A stretch of 64,000 nucleotides of DNA from Polyangium spumosum (GTDB lineage Bacteria > Myxococcota_A > Polyangia > Polyangiales > Polyangiaceae). The stretch covers positions 109,398 through 173,397 of the forward strand of contig NZ_WJIE01000017.1 of NCBI RefSeq assembly GCF_009649845.1, written 5' to 3'. A program made the position numbers and the translations under genes. The notes under the pieces are model-generated. The model had not been told where the DNA came from. It saw only the letters and a list, made by a program, of their open reading frames with translations, and did not search any database. Positions 41,541 through 50,289 of this stretch are shown piece by piece. Each line of letters opens with the position of its first letter. Within the stretch, counting starts at the first letter, position 1.

Positions 41541-42811
41541 GCGGCAGGCGCCTCGGACGGCGGGACGTGTTGATCGAGCTCGCCGCCTCCTTCGCCGCCC
41601 TCGCGGGGGCGAGCTGCACGCGCGCCGGCAGGGAGGGCGAGGCCTCCTTGTGGTTCGCCTATGGCGGCAACAACCGCGAGGTCCTGCTCTCGCTCGTCGA
41701 TCGCTTCAACGCCGAGCAGAGCGCCCACCGCATCAGGGCCATTTACCAGGGGGATTATTTCGAGGCCCTGGCCAAGCTCCGCACGGCCATCGCGGCGCGC
41801 GCGGCGCCTGCGCTCACGCACGTCGTCGGCGAGGTCGTGCCTTACCTCGCGCAAGCCGGCACCCTCTTGCCGATCGACGAGACCCGGGAGGCGACCGGCG
41901 ATATCGTCCCGGCGCTCGGGCAAACGGGGACCTTCGTCCGCGGCGGCGAGCGCCCGATCCTCTGCGCGCCCTTCAATCGCTCCACGCCCATCGCTTATTA
42001 CAACCGCGCCCTCTTCGCCGAGCTCGGCCTGCGCCCGCCCACCACGTGGAGCGAGCTCGAATCCGTGGCCCGCGCCGCCACGCTCCGCACGAGCGACGGC
42101 CAGGTGACCCGCCACGGCTTCGCTTGCCCCATCGACTGGTGGTTCTGGGTCGCGCTCGTGGGCCAGGCGGGCGGGACCGTCGTGGAGGACGACGGCACGC
42201 CCTCGCTCGGGGGTGAGGCCGGCGTGCGCGCGCTCGAATTCTGGCAGCGGCTCGTGCACGAGGAGCGCACGATGAAGCCGCCGCCGGGTCGCGATTACAA
42301 TGCCTGGCAGGCCACGAACACCGACTTCCTCGCGGGCCGGGTGGCCATGATCTGGACGTCGACCGCGTTCCTCAAATACCTCGAAAACAACGCGAAATTC
42401 CCGGTCGGCGCCGCGCCTTTGCCGGCGGACGTGCGCCGGAGCGTGCCCACGGGCGGCACCATGTTCGTCATGCCCGCCGCCTCGCCCGAGAGGGAGCGCC
42501 CCGCGGCCCGAGCCTTCCTGCAATGGATGATGCTCCCGCGGCAGGCGAACGAATGGGCGACGCGGACGGGGTATTTGCCCGTCTCGCAAAAGGGCCTCGC
42601 CGAGCTCGAGGCGAGCGGCTATTACGGCGAGCACCCGAACGACCGGGTCGCGCTCGATCAATTGAAAGACGCCTTCGCGTGGCCCTGGGCGCCCTCGCTC
42701 TTCCGCATTCAGCGCGAGGCCGTGCAGCCGCGGCTCGAAGAGGCGGTGCTCGCCCGGAGGGACGCGCGGGCCACGCTCGACGAGGCGCGCCGCGCCGCGG
42801 GGGAGCCATGA
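41537..42811 (+). CDS. ABC sugar-binding lipoprotein (TAT-type signal)
   Basis: 424 aa from the ATG at 41537. The leader GRRLGRRDVLIELA has a twin-arginine pattern and ends in a lipobox at LAGASC, so it is likely exported folded and lipid-anchored. The rest is a family-1 extracellular solute-binding protein (MalE/UgpB-like), with WFAYGGNNREVLLSLVDRFN, APFNRSTPIAYYNRALF and GRVAMIWTST. It presents a di- or oligosaccharide or glycerol-phosphate-type ligand to the two permeases. Ligand identity is inferred from operon context, which favours maltose or trehalose. Confidence 0.92.
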   Translation: MSGRRLGRRDVLIELAASFAALAGASCTRAGREGEASLWFAYGGNNREVLLSLVDRFNAEQSAHRIRAIYQGDYFEALAKLRTAIAARAAPALTHVVGEVVPYLAQAGTLLPIDETREATGDIVPALGQTGTFVRGGERPILCAPFNRSTPIAYYNRALFAELGLRPPTTWSELESVARAATLRTSDGQVTRHGFACPIDWWFWVALVGQAGGTVVEDDGTPSLGGEAGVRALEFWQRLVHEERTMKPPPGRDYNAWQATNTDFLAGRVAMIWTSTAFLKYLENNAKFPVGAAPLPADVRRSVPTGGTMFVMPAASPERERPAARAFLQWMMLPRQANEWATRTGYLPVSQKGLAELEASGYYGEHPNDRVALDQLKDAFAWPWAPSLFRIQREAVQPRLEEAVLARRDARATLDEARRAAGEP

Positions 42812-43686
42812 CGCCGAAGCGCCCGCGTGATCCTTACCTCTTCCTCGCCCCCACGGCGCTCGTCCTCGGCCTCTTCTTTTTCTGGCCGCTCGCGCTCGTC
42901 TTCAAGAACAGCTTCTACGCCTGGGACATGCTCACGCCCCCCGAATGGGTGGGCGCCGCGAATTACGCGCAGATCCTCACGAGCGGCGAGCTCTGGGGCA
43001 CCCTCGCGCGGACCCTCTCCTACAGCGTGGTCGTCGTCGTCGCCTCCCTCGGCCTCGGCCTCGGCCTCGCGCTCGCCCTCGATCGGCCCGGGAAGCTTTA
43101 TGCCTTCGTGCGCGGCGCGGTCTTCAGCGCGTACGTCGTCTCGTGGGTCGCCGTCGCCCTGCTCTGGATGTGGATCCTCGACGCCGACGGCGGCCTGCTC
43201 TCCACGCTCTGCCGCGCCGTCGGCGTCGCGCCGAAGAACTGGCTCGGCGACCCTGCGATCGCGCTCTACACGCTCGCGGCCGTCAGCGTCTGGAAAATCA
43301 CGGGGTATTCGATGGTGATTTTCCTGGCGGGGTTGCAGGACATCCCGCGCTCCTTGCACGAGGCCGCGGCGCTCGACGGCGCCGGGCCCTTCTCCCGTTT
43401 CCTCCACGTCACCTGGCCCATGCTCCGCCCGAGCGCCTCGTTCGTCGGCACGACCAGCCTGATCCTCTCCTTCCAGGCCTTCGACGTCGTCCGCGTGATG
43501 ACCCAGGGCGGGCCCGTGAAATCGACCACGGTCTTCGTCTACGCGATCTACGAGCACGTCTTCGTGAACCTGCGTGTCGGCCGGGCGAGCGCGATGACCG
43601 TCTCGTTTTTCGTGCTCCTGCTCGTGCTCACGGCATTGCAGCTCCGGCTCTGGCGGCTCGGCAAGACGGACACGAGGCGGGCATGA
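42808..43686 (+). CDS. Sugar ABC transporter permease (MalF/UgpA type)
   Basis: 292 aa from the ATG at 42808, overlapping the binding-protein stop as ATGA, with GGGGGAG upstream. Six hydrophobic segments are visible (about 12-32, 70-95, 105-130, 150-172, 200-220, 258-280). The EAA loop reads EAAALDGAGPFSRFLHVTWPMLRP, the site that docks on the ATPase. It has the short MalF/UgpA-type layout. The open frame upstream of 42808 is antisense or overlapping noise. Confidence 0.94.
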   Translation: MTPKRPRDPYLFLAPTALVLGLFFFWPLALVFKNSFYAWDMLTPPEWVGAANYAQILTSGELWGTLARTLSYSVVVVVASLGLGLGLALALDRPGKLYAFVRGAVFSAYVVSWVAVALLWMWILDADGGLLSTLCRAVGVAPKNWLGDPAIALYTLAAVSVWKITGYSMVIFLAGLQDIPRSLHEAAALDGAGPFSRFLHVTWPMLRPSASFVGTTSLILSFQAFDVVRVMTQGGPVKSTTVFVYAIYEHVFVNLRVGRASAMTVSFFVLLLVLTALQLRLWRLGKTDTRRA

Positions 43687-44492
43687 TGAAGAAGGGTCGC
43701 TCGTGGATCCCGCTCGCCGTCGTGGCCCTCCTCTGGGTCGGCCCGTATGCGTGGATGGTCTCCACCTCGCTCCGGACCTTGCCGGAGATCGTCGCCGCGC
43801 CCGCGTGGCCCATCCCGAACTCCATTCAATTCGAGGCCTACCGCGAGGTCCTCACGACGATCCCCGTCGGCCGTTATTTCCTCAACACCACGGTCATGGC
43901 CGTGGCCATCGCGCTCCTGCAGATCCTGCTCGCCTTGCCGGCCGGATATGCCCTCGCGAAATTGCATTTCGTCGGCAAGAAGGCCGCCTTCGCCCTCGTG
44001 CTCGCCTGCCTCCTCATCCCGGCGCAGGTCACGTTCGTCCCGGTCTTCTCGATGCTCGGCCCGCTCGGCCTCGTGAACACCTTCGCCGCGCTGATCCTCC
44101 CGTTCGGCGTGAGCGCGCTCGGCACCTTCCTCGTGCGGCAAGCCTTGCTCTCCGTCCCCGACGAGATGATCGAGGCGGCGCGGCTCGACGGCGCGAGCGA
44201 GCTCCGGATCGTCTACGGCCTGCTCGCGCCGATGTTACGGCCGACCCTCGCCTCGCTCTTCCTCTTCAGCTTCGTCTTCCATTACAACGATTATTTCTGG
44301 CCGCTCGTCATGACCACCGACGACGACGTGCGCACCTTGCCCCTCGCCGTCGCCTTGCTCCGCGAGCAGGGCACCGGCGTGCGCTGGCACATCGTGATGG
44401 CGGGGAACGTGATCCTGAGCCTGCCCGTCCTCGCGCTCTTCGCGGCGGTGCAGAAGCAGATCCTGCGCGCGGTGACGGCGCGGGCGGGGTAG
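43683..44492 (+). CDS. Sugar ABC transporter permease (MalG/UgpE type)
   Basis: 269 aa from the ATG at 43683; a second ATG follows at once. It overlaps the previous stop by four bases. It has six hydrophobic segments, and the EAA motif EAARLDGASELRIVYGLLAPMLRP in the fourth cytoplasmic loop. The MalG-type C-terminus is short and basic. With the ATPase, binding protein and other permease this makes a complete importer. Last gene of the seven-gene operon; it ends six bases before a convergent gene. Confidence 0.94.
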   Translation: MMKKGRSWIPLAVVALLWVGPYAWMVSTSLRTLPEIVAAPAWPIPNSIQFEAYREVLTTIPVGRYFLNTTVMAVAIALLQILLALPAGYALAKLHFVGKKAAFALVLACLLIPAQVTFVPVFSMLGPLGLVNTFAALILPFGVSALGTFLVRQALLSVPDEMIEAARLDGASELRIVYGLLAPMLRPTLASLFLFSFVFHYNDYFWPLVMTTDDDVRTLPLAVALLREQGTGVRWHIVMAGNVILSLPVLALFAAVQKQILRAVTARAG

Positions 44493-44497
44493 CGCGG

Positions 44498-44920
44498 CTA
44501 GCGGCGCACCAGGAACGGATTGACCAGGCTCGCCGGCACCGTCGTCCCTGCGGCCTGCGTGGCGGGCGACTCGTTGATGACCCGGCGTGGGATGCGGATC
44601 GGCTTGGGCTTGGGCTTCGGCAACGGGCGCGGCTCCGGCTCGACGGCGGGGCCGAGGGCGAGCTCGATCGAGGCCTTGGCCTTGGCGATCTGGGCGAGCG
44701 CGTTCGCGCGGTCCTTCGGCCGGGCCGCGGAGGCGAGCTCGACCTCCTGCTCGGCGCGCTCGAGGAACGCGAAGCCCCGCGCCAGCCGGAGCCGCGTGAC
44801 CTGCTCGGCGCTCGGCTGCTCCCCTTCACACGCCGACGACTCCTGCACGGCGCCCTTGCCGACGACGATCACGAGCGCACCCGCGAGCACGAGCGTCGAC
44901 ACCTTCCAGACGTTCACCAT
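44498..44920 (-). CDS. Small exported helical protein
   Basis: 140 aa. A single N-terminal hydrophobic segment (VSTLVLAGALVIVVGKG) is probably a signal anchor. A charged helical part (about 38-92) and a Pro/Lys/Arg-rich tail (PEPRPLPKPKPKPIRIPRR) follow. The tail is basic and could bind nucleic acid or lipopolysaccharide. No family is recognised. Convergent with the permease gene. Confidence 0.7.
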   Translation of the reverse strand: MVNVWKVSTLVLAGALVIVVGKGAVQESSACEGEQPSAEQVTRLRLARGFAFLERAEQEVELASAARPKDRANALAQIAKAKASIELALGPAVEPEPRPLPKPKPKPIRIPRRVINESPATQAAGTTVPASLVNPFLVRR

Positions 44921-45025
44921 GGCTTCCTCCCTACCGGGCGCGATCCTCCTCGCGCGATCCGCACGTAGCGACGAGGGGCCAGGATGTGACCAACTTTTTT
45001 TCGGGAAGGCGTGAGGAGAGGCGGA

Positions 45026-45517
<492 letters not shown>

Positions 45518-45544
45518 GATGGTTTGTCTCCGTGTTTGGCGCGG

Positions 45545-45572
45545 AGTGTACACCGTCAGACCCGGACGACAA
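45545..45572 (-). promoter_or_regulatory. Candidate promoter for tpx
   Basis: On the minus strand, TTGTCG and TACACT lie 16 bp apart, giving a leader of about 27 nt to the tpx ATG. GGAGA is about 12 bases before that ATG. Confidence 0.4.
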
Positions 45573-45587
45573 GGCCCGAACGTTCCC

Positions 45588-46418
45588 CTACGTGACGTCC
45601 GGCAACCCCGCGATCCCCACGAGCTCGGCGCTGACCTCGTAGAGCTTGCGTTGCAGCCTTCGATCCAGCGAGCGCGTCGACGAGGGCTCCTCGTGCTCGT
45701 CGGAGAAGTATTTGCCCGTCACCGCGGCGAGCTCCGGGTCCGTGGCGAGCCGGACGGACGTCGCCGCGCCCTGCGCGACCGTGCCCCCGCCCATCCCGAA
45801 GCCGCTGCGCAGGAGCTTCGTGCCGATCACCCCCGGGTGCAGCGCGTTCGAGGTGATGGCCGTGCCCGCGAGGCGCCGCGCCATTTCATACGCGAAGAGC
45901 ACGTTCGCGAGCTTCGACGCGGCATACGCCGCATATCCATGAAAATATCGCTCCGAGGTCAGATCCGTGAAATCGATCTGCCCGCGGGTGTGGGCGATCG
46001 AGCTCACCGTGACGATACGCCCGGCGTCGCTCTTTCGAAGCGCGGGCAGGAGCAGGTGCGTGAGCAGGAACGGGGCGAGGTGATTGACGGCGAACGTCGC
46101 CTCGAAGCCGTCCTCCGTGAGCTTTCGCTCGTGCAGGAAGACGCCGGCGTTGTTCAGCAACACGTCGAGCCGCGGCGCGCGGGAGGCGACCTCCGCGGCG
46201 AGCGCGCGGACGGCGGACATCGACGCGAGATCCCCGGCGACGGCCGTGACCTCGCTCGATCGGCTCTCCTTTTCGAGCGCCTCGCAGGTGGCCCTGGCCT
46301 TGGCCTCGGTCCGCCCGTGGACGAGCACGTGGTGGCCGCGGCGAAGCAGCTCGAGCGCGGTCTGGCGCCCGATTCCATCGGTCGCGCCGGTGACGAGGAC
46401 GATCCGCTGCTGGGACAT
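45588..46418 (-). CDS. Short-chain dehydrogenase/reductase
   Basis: 276 aa Rossmann-fold NAD(P)-dependent oxidoreductase of the retinol-dehydrogenase-like SDR group. Cofactor motif TGATDGIG near 10, NNAG near 90, Ser in VTVSSIAHT, and the catalytic YAASK near 165 are present. The substrate is not evident. It lies 70 bp upstream of tpx on the same strand and eight bases after the propeller gene stop, so the three may share a transcript. Confidence 0.93.
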   Translation of the reverse strand: MSQQRIVLVTGATDGIGRQTALELLRRGHHVLVHGRTEAKARATCEALEKESRSSEVTAVAGDLASMSAVRALAAEVASRAPRLDVLLNNAGVFLHERKLTEDGFEATFAVNHLAPFLLTHLLLPALRKSDAGRIVTVSSIAHTRGQIDFTDLTSERYFHGYAAYAASKLANVLFAYEMARRLAGTAITSNALHPGVIGTKLLRSGFGMGGGTVAQGAATSVRLATDPELAAVTGKYFSDEHEEPSSTRSLDRRLQRKLYEVSAELVGIAGLPDVT

Positions 46419-46425
46419 GGGGTTT

Positions 46426-48192
46426 TTACTCCGGCGGGCCAGCGTCCTTCACCGCGACCGAGCCGATGAGGGACATGTTGCGACGCTCGTAGTTCGGGTC
46501 GTCGCTCGTGGACTCGAAATAGATACGCGAGCCGTCCTCGGAGAACACGGGATACCGCTCGTTCCAGGGGTTCTCCGTGAGCATCCGAGTGTTCCCTTGC
46601 TCGATGTCGTAGAAAAAAACGTCCCCGAACCGGGTGAACGCGACGCGCTTGCCGTCGGGCGAAAAACTCGGGTTTTGCACGGCGTACACCACGTTCACCG
46701 GCAGGATCTCGCCCGCGTCGACGTCGACCAGGGCGAGGCGCGTGCTCGACCCGCCGCGCTCCGCCACGAGTTTTTTCCCGTCGCGGCTCGCCTCCATGGT
46801 GTCGAAGCGCTCCTCCGCGGGCACCTGGAGCAAGGGCTTCGCCGCGGGCGGCGAGGCGCCGAGGTCGGCCACGTACAAGGTCTGTCGCGGCGGCGCTTCG
46901 GCCTCGCTCGGCGTGTACAAGAACGCGAGCTTCTGCGGGCCGACCCAGGCGAAACCCGAGAAAAAGCCGCCCTCGGGCAGCCGTTCGAAGAGCGTCTTGC
47001 CGTCGTCGAGCGAGACGACGGCGAGCTTCCCCGGGCAATCGCGGCAGGGACGGTCGTAAAGCGCCGCGGCCTTTCCCCCGGGCGCGACCTTCGGCGAGGA
47101 GAAGCGGTGCTCGGCGTCGATCCGGAGGCGGCGCGATGTGCCGTCCGGGTCGACGACCGTGAGCGTCTTCGCCCAGCCGAAGAGGTCCTCGGCGAAGACC
47201 ACGCGGCTGCCGTCGGGAGCGGCCGCGGGATAACTGAAGAGGTGATAACCGCTCCAGAGGACCTTGCGTTCGCTGCCGGGCGCGCGCCATTCGAGCGTCT
47301 CGAGGCCCGTGATCCACGAGAGCTTCATCGTGCGCGGCGCGACGAACGGCGTGATCGGGGCGGTCTTCACGAGGACGCCGGGCGTGGCCGAGCCTCCGAG
47401 GGCGTCGTCCGCGCCGATGGCGCTGTGGTAGGTGATCTTCGCGGGCCCCTTCTCGAAGATCCGGCGGCGGTTCTCCAGGTCCTTGTAGGTGCGCTCGGCC
47501 TCGTTGAGGCGCTCGCCGCGGACCTCGACGTATTTCTTCGCCTTGGCCACGTGGCCGGCGAGCTTGATGTCGTTGCCCTTGAAAATGGCGTCGATCGCCG
47601 GGTGCTTGACGAGGTGGGGCGCGACCTGGTCGAACGCCTGCAGCGCGAGCGTCTCGGCGAGCCTGCGCAACGCGTCGGCCTTGCCTTTGCCGCCCGCCCA
47701 GCTCACGAGCCGCCCCGCCTGCGGGACCTCGTCGCGGACGTGGCGGACCTCGATCGACGCGTCGGCGCGGACCTCGAAGTATCCACCCTCGACGGGGTGT
47801 TCGATCATCTCCGGCGTGAGCTTCGCCTTCACCACGAACGCGGCGCGCAGCGTCTTCGCGGCCTCCTCGGGGCTCTCGGCCTCGCGCAGGACCTCGAGCA
47901 CCTCGGGATCCCCGGCGCGCACGGGCTCGAAGCCGATGGCGTCGAGGCGCTGGCAGAGCTCGTTCACGAGCAGGGCCGAGGCGCGCGAGCCGTCCCAGAA
48001 GTGACCGTCGAGGTCGACGGCGACGACGACGCGTAGCGGCTCGGGTTCGCGGAGCGAGCGCAGGCTGAAGAAGGCGCCCGCGCCGGCGAGGGCCAGGAGC
48101 GCGCCGGCCAGGGGCCAGAAGCGGCGTTTTCTGGGCACGAGCTCCGGCGGGATCTCGGTCTCGGTCGCTTCGGGCTCGGCAGGAGAGGTCAT
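46426..48192 (-). CDS. Membrane-anchored TolB-like propeller protein
   Basis: 588 aa from the ATG at 48192, with GAGG eight bases upstream (ATG at 48210 is an alternative). A short acidic N-terminus precedes one transmembrane helix (about 28-48, WPLAGALLALAGAGAFF), so most of the protein is outside the inner membrane. A first domain (about 55-250) resembles TolB N-terminal or unknown folds (VVAVDLDGHFWDG). A PD40/TolB-type beta-propeller (about 300-580) with SPDGKRVAFTR and FSEDGSRIYF blades follows. It may scaffold envelope proteins. It is divergent from the kinase-AAA gene at 48280, with 87 bp between. Confidence 0.82.
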   Translation of the reverse strand: MTSPAEPEATETEIPPELVPRKRRFWPLAGALLALAGAGAFFSLRSLREPEPLRVVVAVDLDGHFWDGSRASALLVNELCQRLDAIGFEPVRAGDPEVLEVLREAESPEEAAKTLRAAFVVKAKLTPEMIEHPVEGGYFEVRADASIEVRHVRDEVPQAGRLVSWAGGKGKADALRRLAETLALQAFDQVAPHLVKHPAIDAIFKGNDIKLAGHVAKAKKYVEVRGERLNEAERTYKDLENRRRIFEKGPAKITYHSAIGADDALGGSATPGVLVKTAPITPFVAPRTMKLSWITGLETLEWRAPGSERKVLWSGYHLFSYPAAAPDGSRVVFAEDLFGWAKTLTVVDPDGTSRRLRIDAEHRFSSPKVAPGGKAAALYDRPCRDCPGKLAVVSLDDGKTLFERLPEGGFFSGFAWVGPQKLAFLYTPSEAEAPPRQTLYVADLGASPPAAKPLLQVPAEERFDTMEASRDGKKLVAERGGSSTRLALVDVDAGEILPVNVVYAVQNPSFSPDGKRVAFTRFGDVFFYDIEQGNTRMLTENPWNERYPVFSEDGSRIYFESTSDDPNYERRNMSLIGSVAVKDAGPPE

Positions 48193-48279
48193 GGCCGTAG
48201 CCTCGCGCATAACCTCGCGGCGCGCGGGAGGCAATGGTACCTTGACGCGCGCCGGCAGAGAGCCGAGGACGGGGGGCAC

Positions 48280-50289
48280 GTGCTCGGGATAGGGGAGATC
48301 CTCGGGGGGAGGTTCGAGATCGTCCGGAATGCGACGATCGGGGGGATGGGCGCGGTGTACGAGGCGCGCGAGCGCGCGACGGGCGAGCGGCTCGCGGTGA
48401 AGGTGCTGCGGGCGAGGCTGTCGGACGAGGCGGCGCGCTTCGAGCGGGAGGCGGCGATCCTCGCGGCGTCGCCGCACCCGCGTATCGTGCGTTTCGTGGC
48501 GCGCGGCGTCCTCGCGCGGGGCGAGCCGTGGCTCGTGATGGAGTGGCTCGAGGGGGAGGACCTCCGGCGCCGCCTCCGCCGCGGCCCGCTCGGCGTCGCG
48601 GAGGGCCTTCGATTGCTGCGCGCCGCGGCCGAGGCGCTCTCCGCCTTGCACGCGCGGGGCGTCGTCCATCGGGACGTCAAGCCGGAGAACCTCTTCCTCC
48701 AGGGCGGGCGGATCGAGGGATTGAAGCTGCTCGACCTGGGGGTCGCGCAGCTCGCGGGGGCCAGCCGGCTGACGGACACGGGCCTCGTCGTGGGGACGCC
48801 CGGGTACATGGCCCCCGAGCAAGCGCGGAGCGGCGGGCCGCTCGACGCGCGGGCGGACGTCTTTTCGCTCGGCGCGGTCCTCTTCGAATGCGTGACCGGG
48901 CAGCCGGCCTTCAAGGGGTCGCATGGGCTCGGCATGATCGCCCGGATGCTCTACGACGAGACCCCGCGCCTCGGGGAGCTCGTCCCGGGGGTGCCGGAGG
49001 GTCTCGACGCGCTGGTCGCGCGTATGCTCGCGAAGGACCCGGAAGCGAGGCCGCGGGACGGCAGGGCCCTCACCGAGGCGCTCGCGCCCGCGTGGTCCTC
49101 GGGCGAAGGGAAAGAGGCCCCCGCGCGGCGGCGTGATTGCCTCGGCGAGGGCGAGCGGCGCGCCGTGGTGAAGCCGGAGGCGCCCACGGAGCGGCCGCGA
49201 TTGCTGCTCGGCAAACCGACGCCGTACGTGGACAGGGACCACGAGCTCGCGATGTTCGAGCACATCTTCGAGCAATGCGTGGAGGACGGGCTCGCGCATG
49301 GCGTGCTCGTCGTGGCGCCGCCGGGGATGGGCAAGACGCGCTTCGCCTACGAGGCCACGCGCGCGCTCCGGGCGCGGGGCGGGCCCATTTCGATCTGGAA
49401 GGCGCGGGCGGATCCGCTGCGGCAGAGCACGGCGTTCGAGCTGCTCGGGCAGGCCTTGCAGCATGTGCAGCGGGGAGGCGCGAGGCTCGAGGAGCTACAC
49501 GAGGCCCTGCGCGCGCCGCTCCTCGCGGATCGGATCAAGGAGGCCTGGCTCTCCTTCGTGCTCGCCGAATGCGCGTTTTCGCCCGTGCTGCTCGTGCTCG
49601 ACGATCTGCAATGGAGTGATCGGAGGACGGTGGACCTCGTGGACGCGGCGCTCCGGGAGTGTCGGGGCGCGCCGCTCTGCGTGCTCGCGCTCGCGCGGCC
49701 GGAGGTGCACGACACCTTCCCGGGGCTCTGGTCGTCGCGGCGCCTGCACGAATTGCGGCTACGCAAGCTCGGGCCGAGGGCGCGCCGGGCGCTCGTGCGG
49801 CACGTGCTCGGCGACGTGGTCACCGAGGCGACGGCCGCGCGCCTCGCCGCGCTCTCCGAGGGCAATGCCTTTTATCTGGAGGAGCTCATCCGCGCGGCGG
49901 TGGAGGGTCCGCCGAACACGCTGCCCGAGACGGTGGTGGCGATGGTGCAATCGCGGCTCGGGCAGCTCGACGGCGCGGCGCGGCGCGTGTTACGGGCGGC
50001 GAGTATCTTCGGCGAGACGTTCTGGGCCGGGGGCGTCTCGTACCTGCTCGGCCCGAGCCATCCCCATCAAGGAACGGCGGTGCGGGAGGTGCTCGCGCGC
50101 CTGCGCGACGGGGAGTTCGTCGCCGCGTCGCGCGAGGATCGATTCCCCGGCGAGGAGGCGCTCCGTTTCCGCCACGCGCTCCTGCGGGAGGGGGCGTATT
50201 CGATGCTGACCGAGGAGGACCGCGCGCTCGGCCACCGGCTGGCGGGCGAATGGCTCGAGAAACGCGGGGGAGAGGGAGGGGCCGGGTGA
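48280..50289 (+). CDS. Ser/Thr kinase-AAA protein, C-terminally short
   Basis: 669 aa from a GTG with GGGGGG just upstream. The kinase (about 8-280) has intact residues: AVKVLRA, HRDVKPEN and DLG in LLDLGVAQ (a DFG variant seen in active kinases), GTPGYMAPEQ. An AAA/STAND domain (about 315-590) has Walker A APPGMGKTR near 350 and Walker B VLLVLDDLQWSD near 440. In the usual architecture a TPR array of several hundred residues follows LxHRLAGEWLE; here the protein stops at GEGGAG. The stop overlaps the next start as GTGA, so a lost TPR tail and a new coupling to the MgtA-type gene are suggested. Confidence 0.9.
   Translation: MLGIGEILGGRFEIVRNATIGGMGAVYEARERATGERLAVKVLRARLSDEAARFEREAAILAASPHPRIVRFVARGVLARGEPWLVMEWLEGEDLRRRLRRGPLGVAEGLRLLRAAAEALSALHARGVVHRDVKPENLFLQGGRIEGLKLLDLGVAQLAGASRLTDTGLVVGTPGYMAPEQARSGGPLDARADVFSLGAVLFECVTGQPAFKGSHGLGMIARMLYDETPRLGELVPGVPEGLDALVARMLAKDPEARPRDGRALTEALAPAWSSGEGKEAPARRRDCLGEGERRAVVKPEAPTERPRLLLGKPTPYVDRDHELAMFEHIFEQCVEDGLAHGVLVVAPPGMGKTRFAYEATRALRARGGPISIWKARADPLRQSTAFELLGQALQHVQRGGARLEELHEALRAPLLADRIKEAWLSFVLAECAFSPVLLVLDDLQWSDRRTVDLVDAALRECRGAPLCVLALARPEVHDTFPGLWSSRRLHELRLRKLGPRARRALVRHVLGDVVTEATAARLAALSEGNAFYLEELIRAAVEGPPNTLPETVVAMVQSRLGQLDGAARRVLRAASIFGETFWAGGVSYLLGPSHPHQGTAVREVLARLRDGEFVAASREDRFPGEEALRFRHALLREGAYSMLTEEDRALGHRLAGEWLEKRGGEGGAG

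Noticed and set aside
46426..49464. 1012-codon minus-strand frame joined to the TolB-like gene
   Set aside because: Upstream of 48192 it is antisense to the kinase-AAA gene; the clear ribosome binding site is at 48192.
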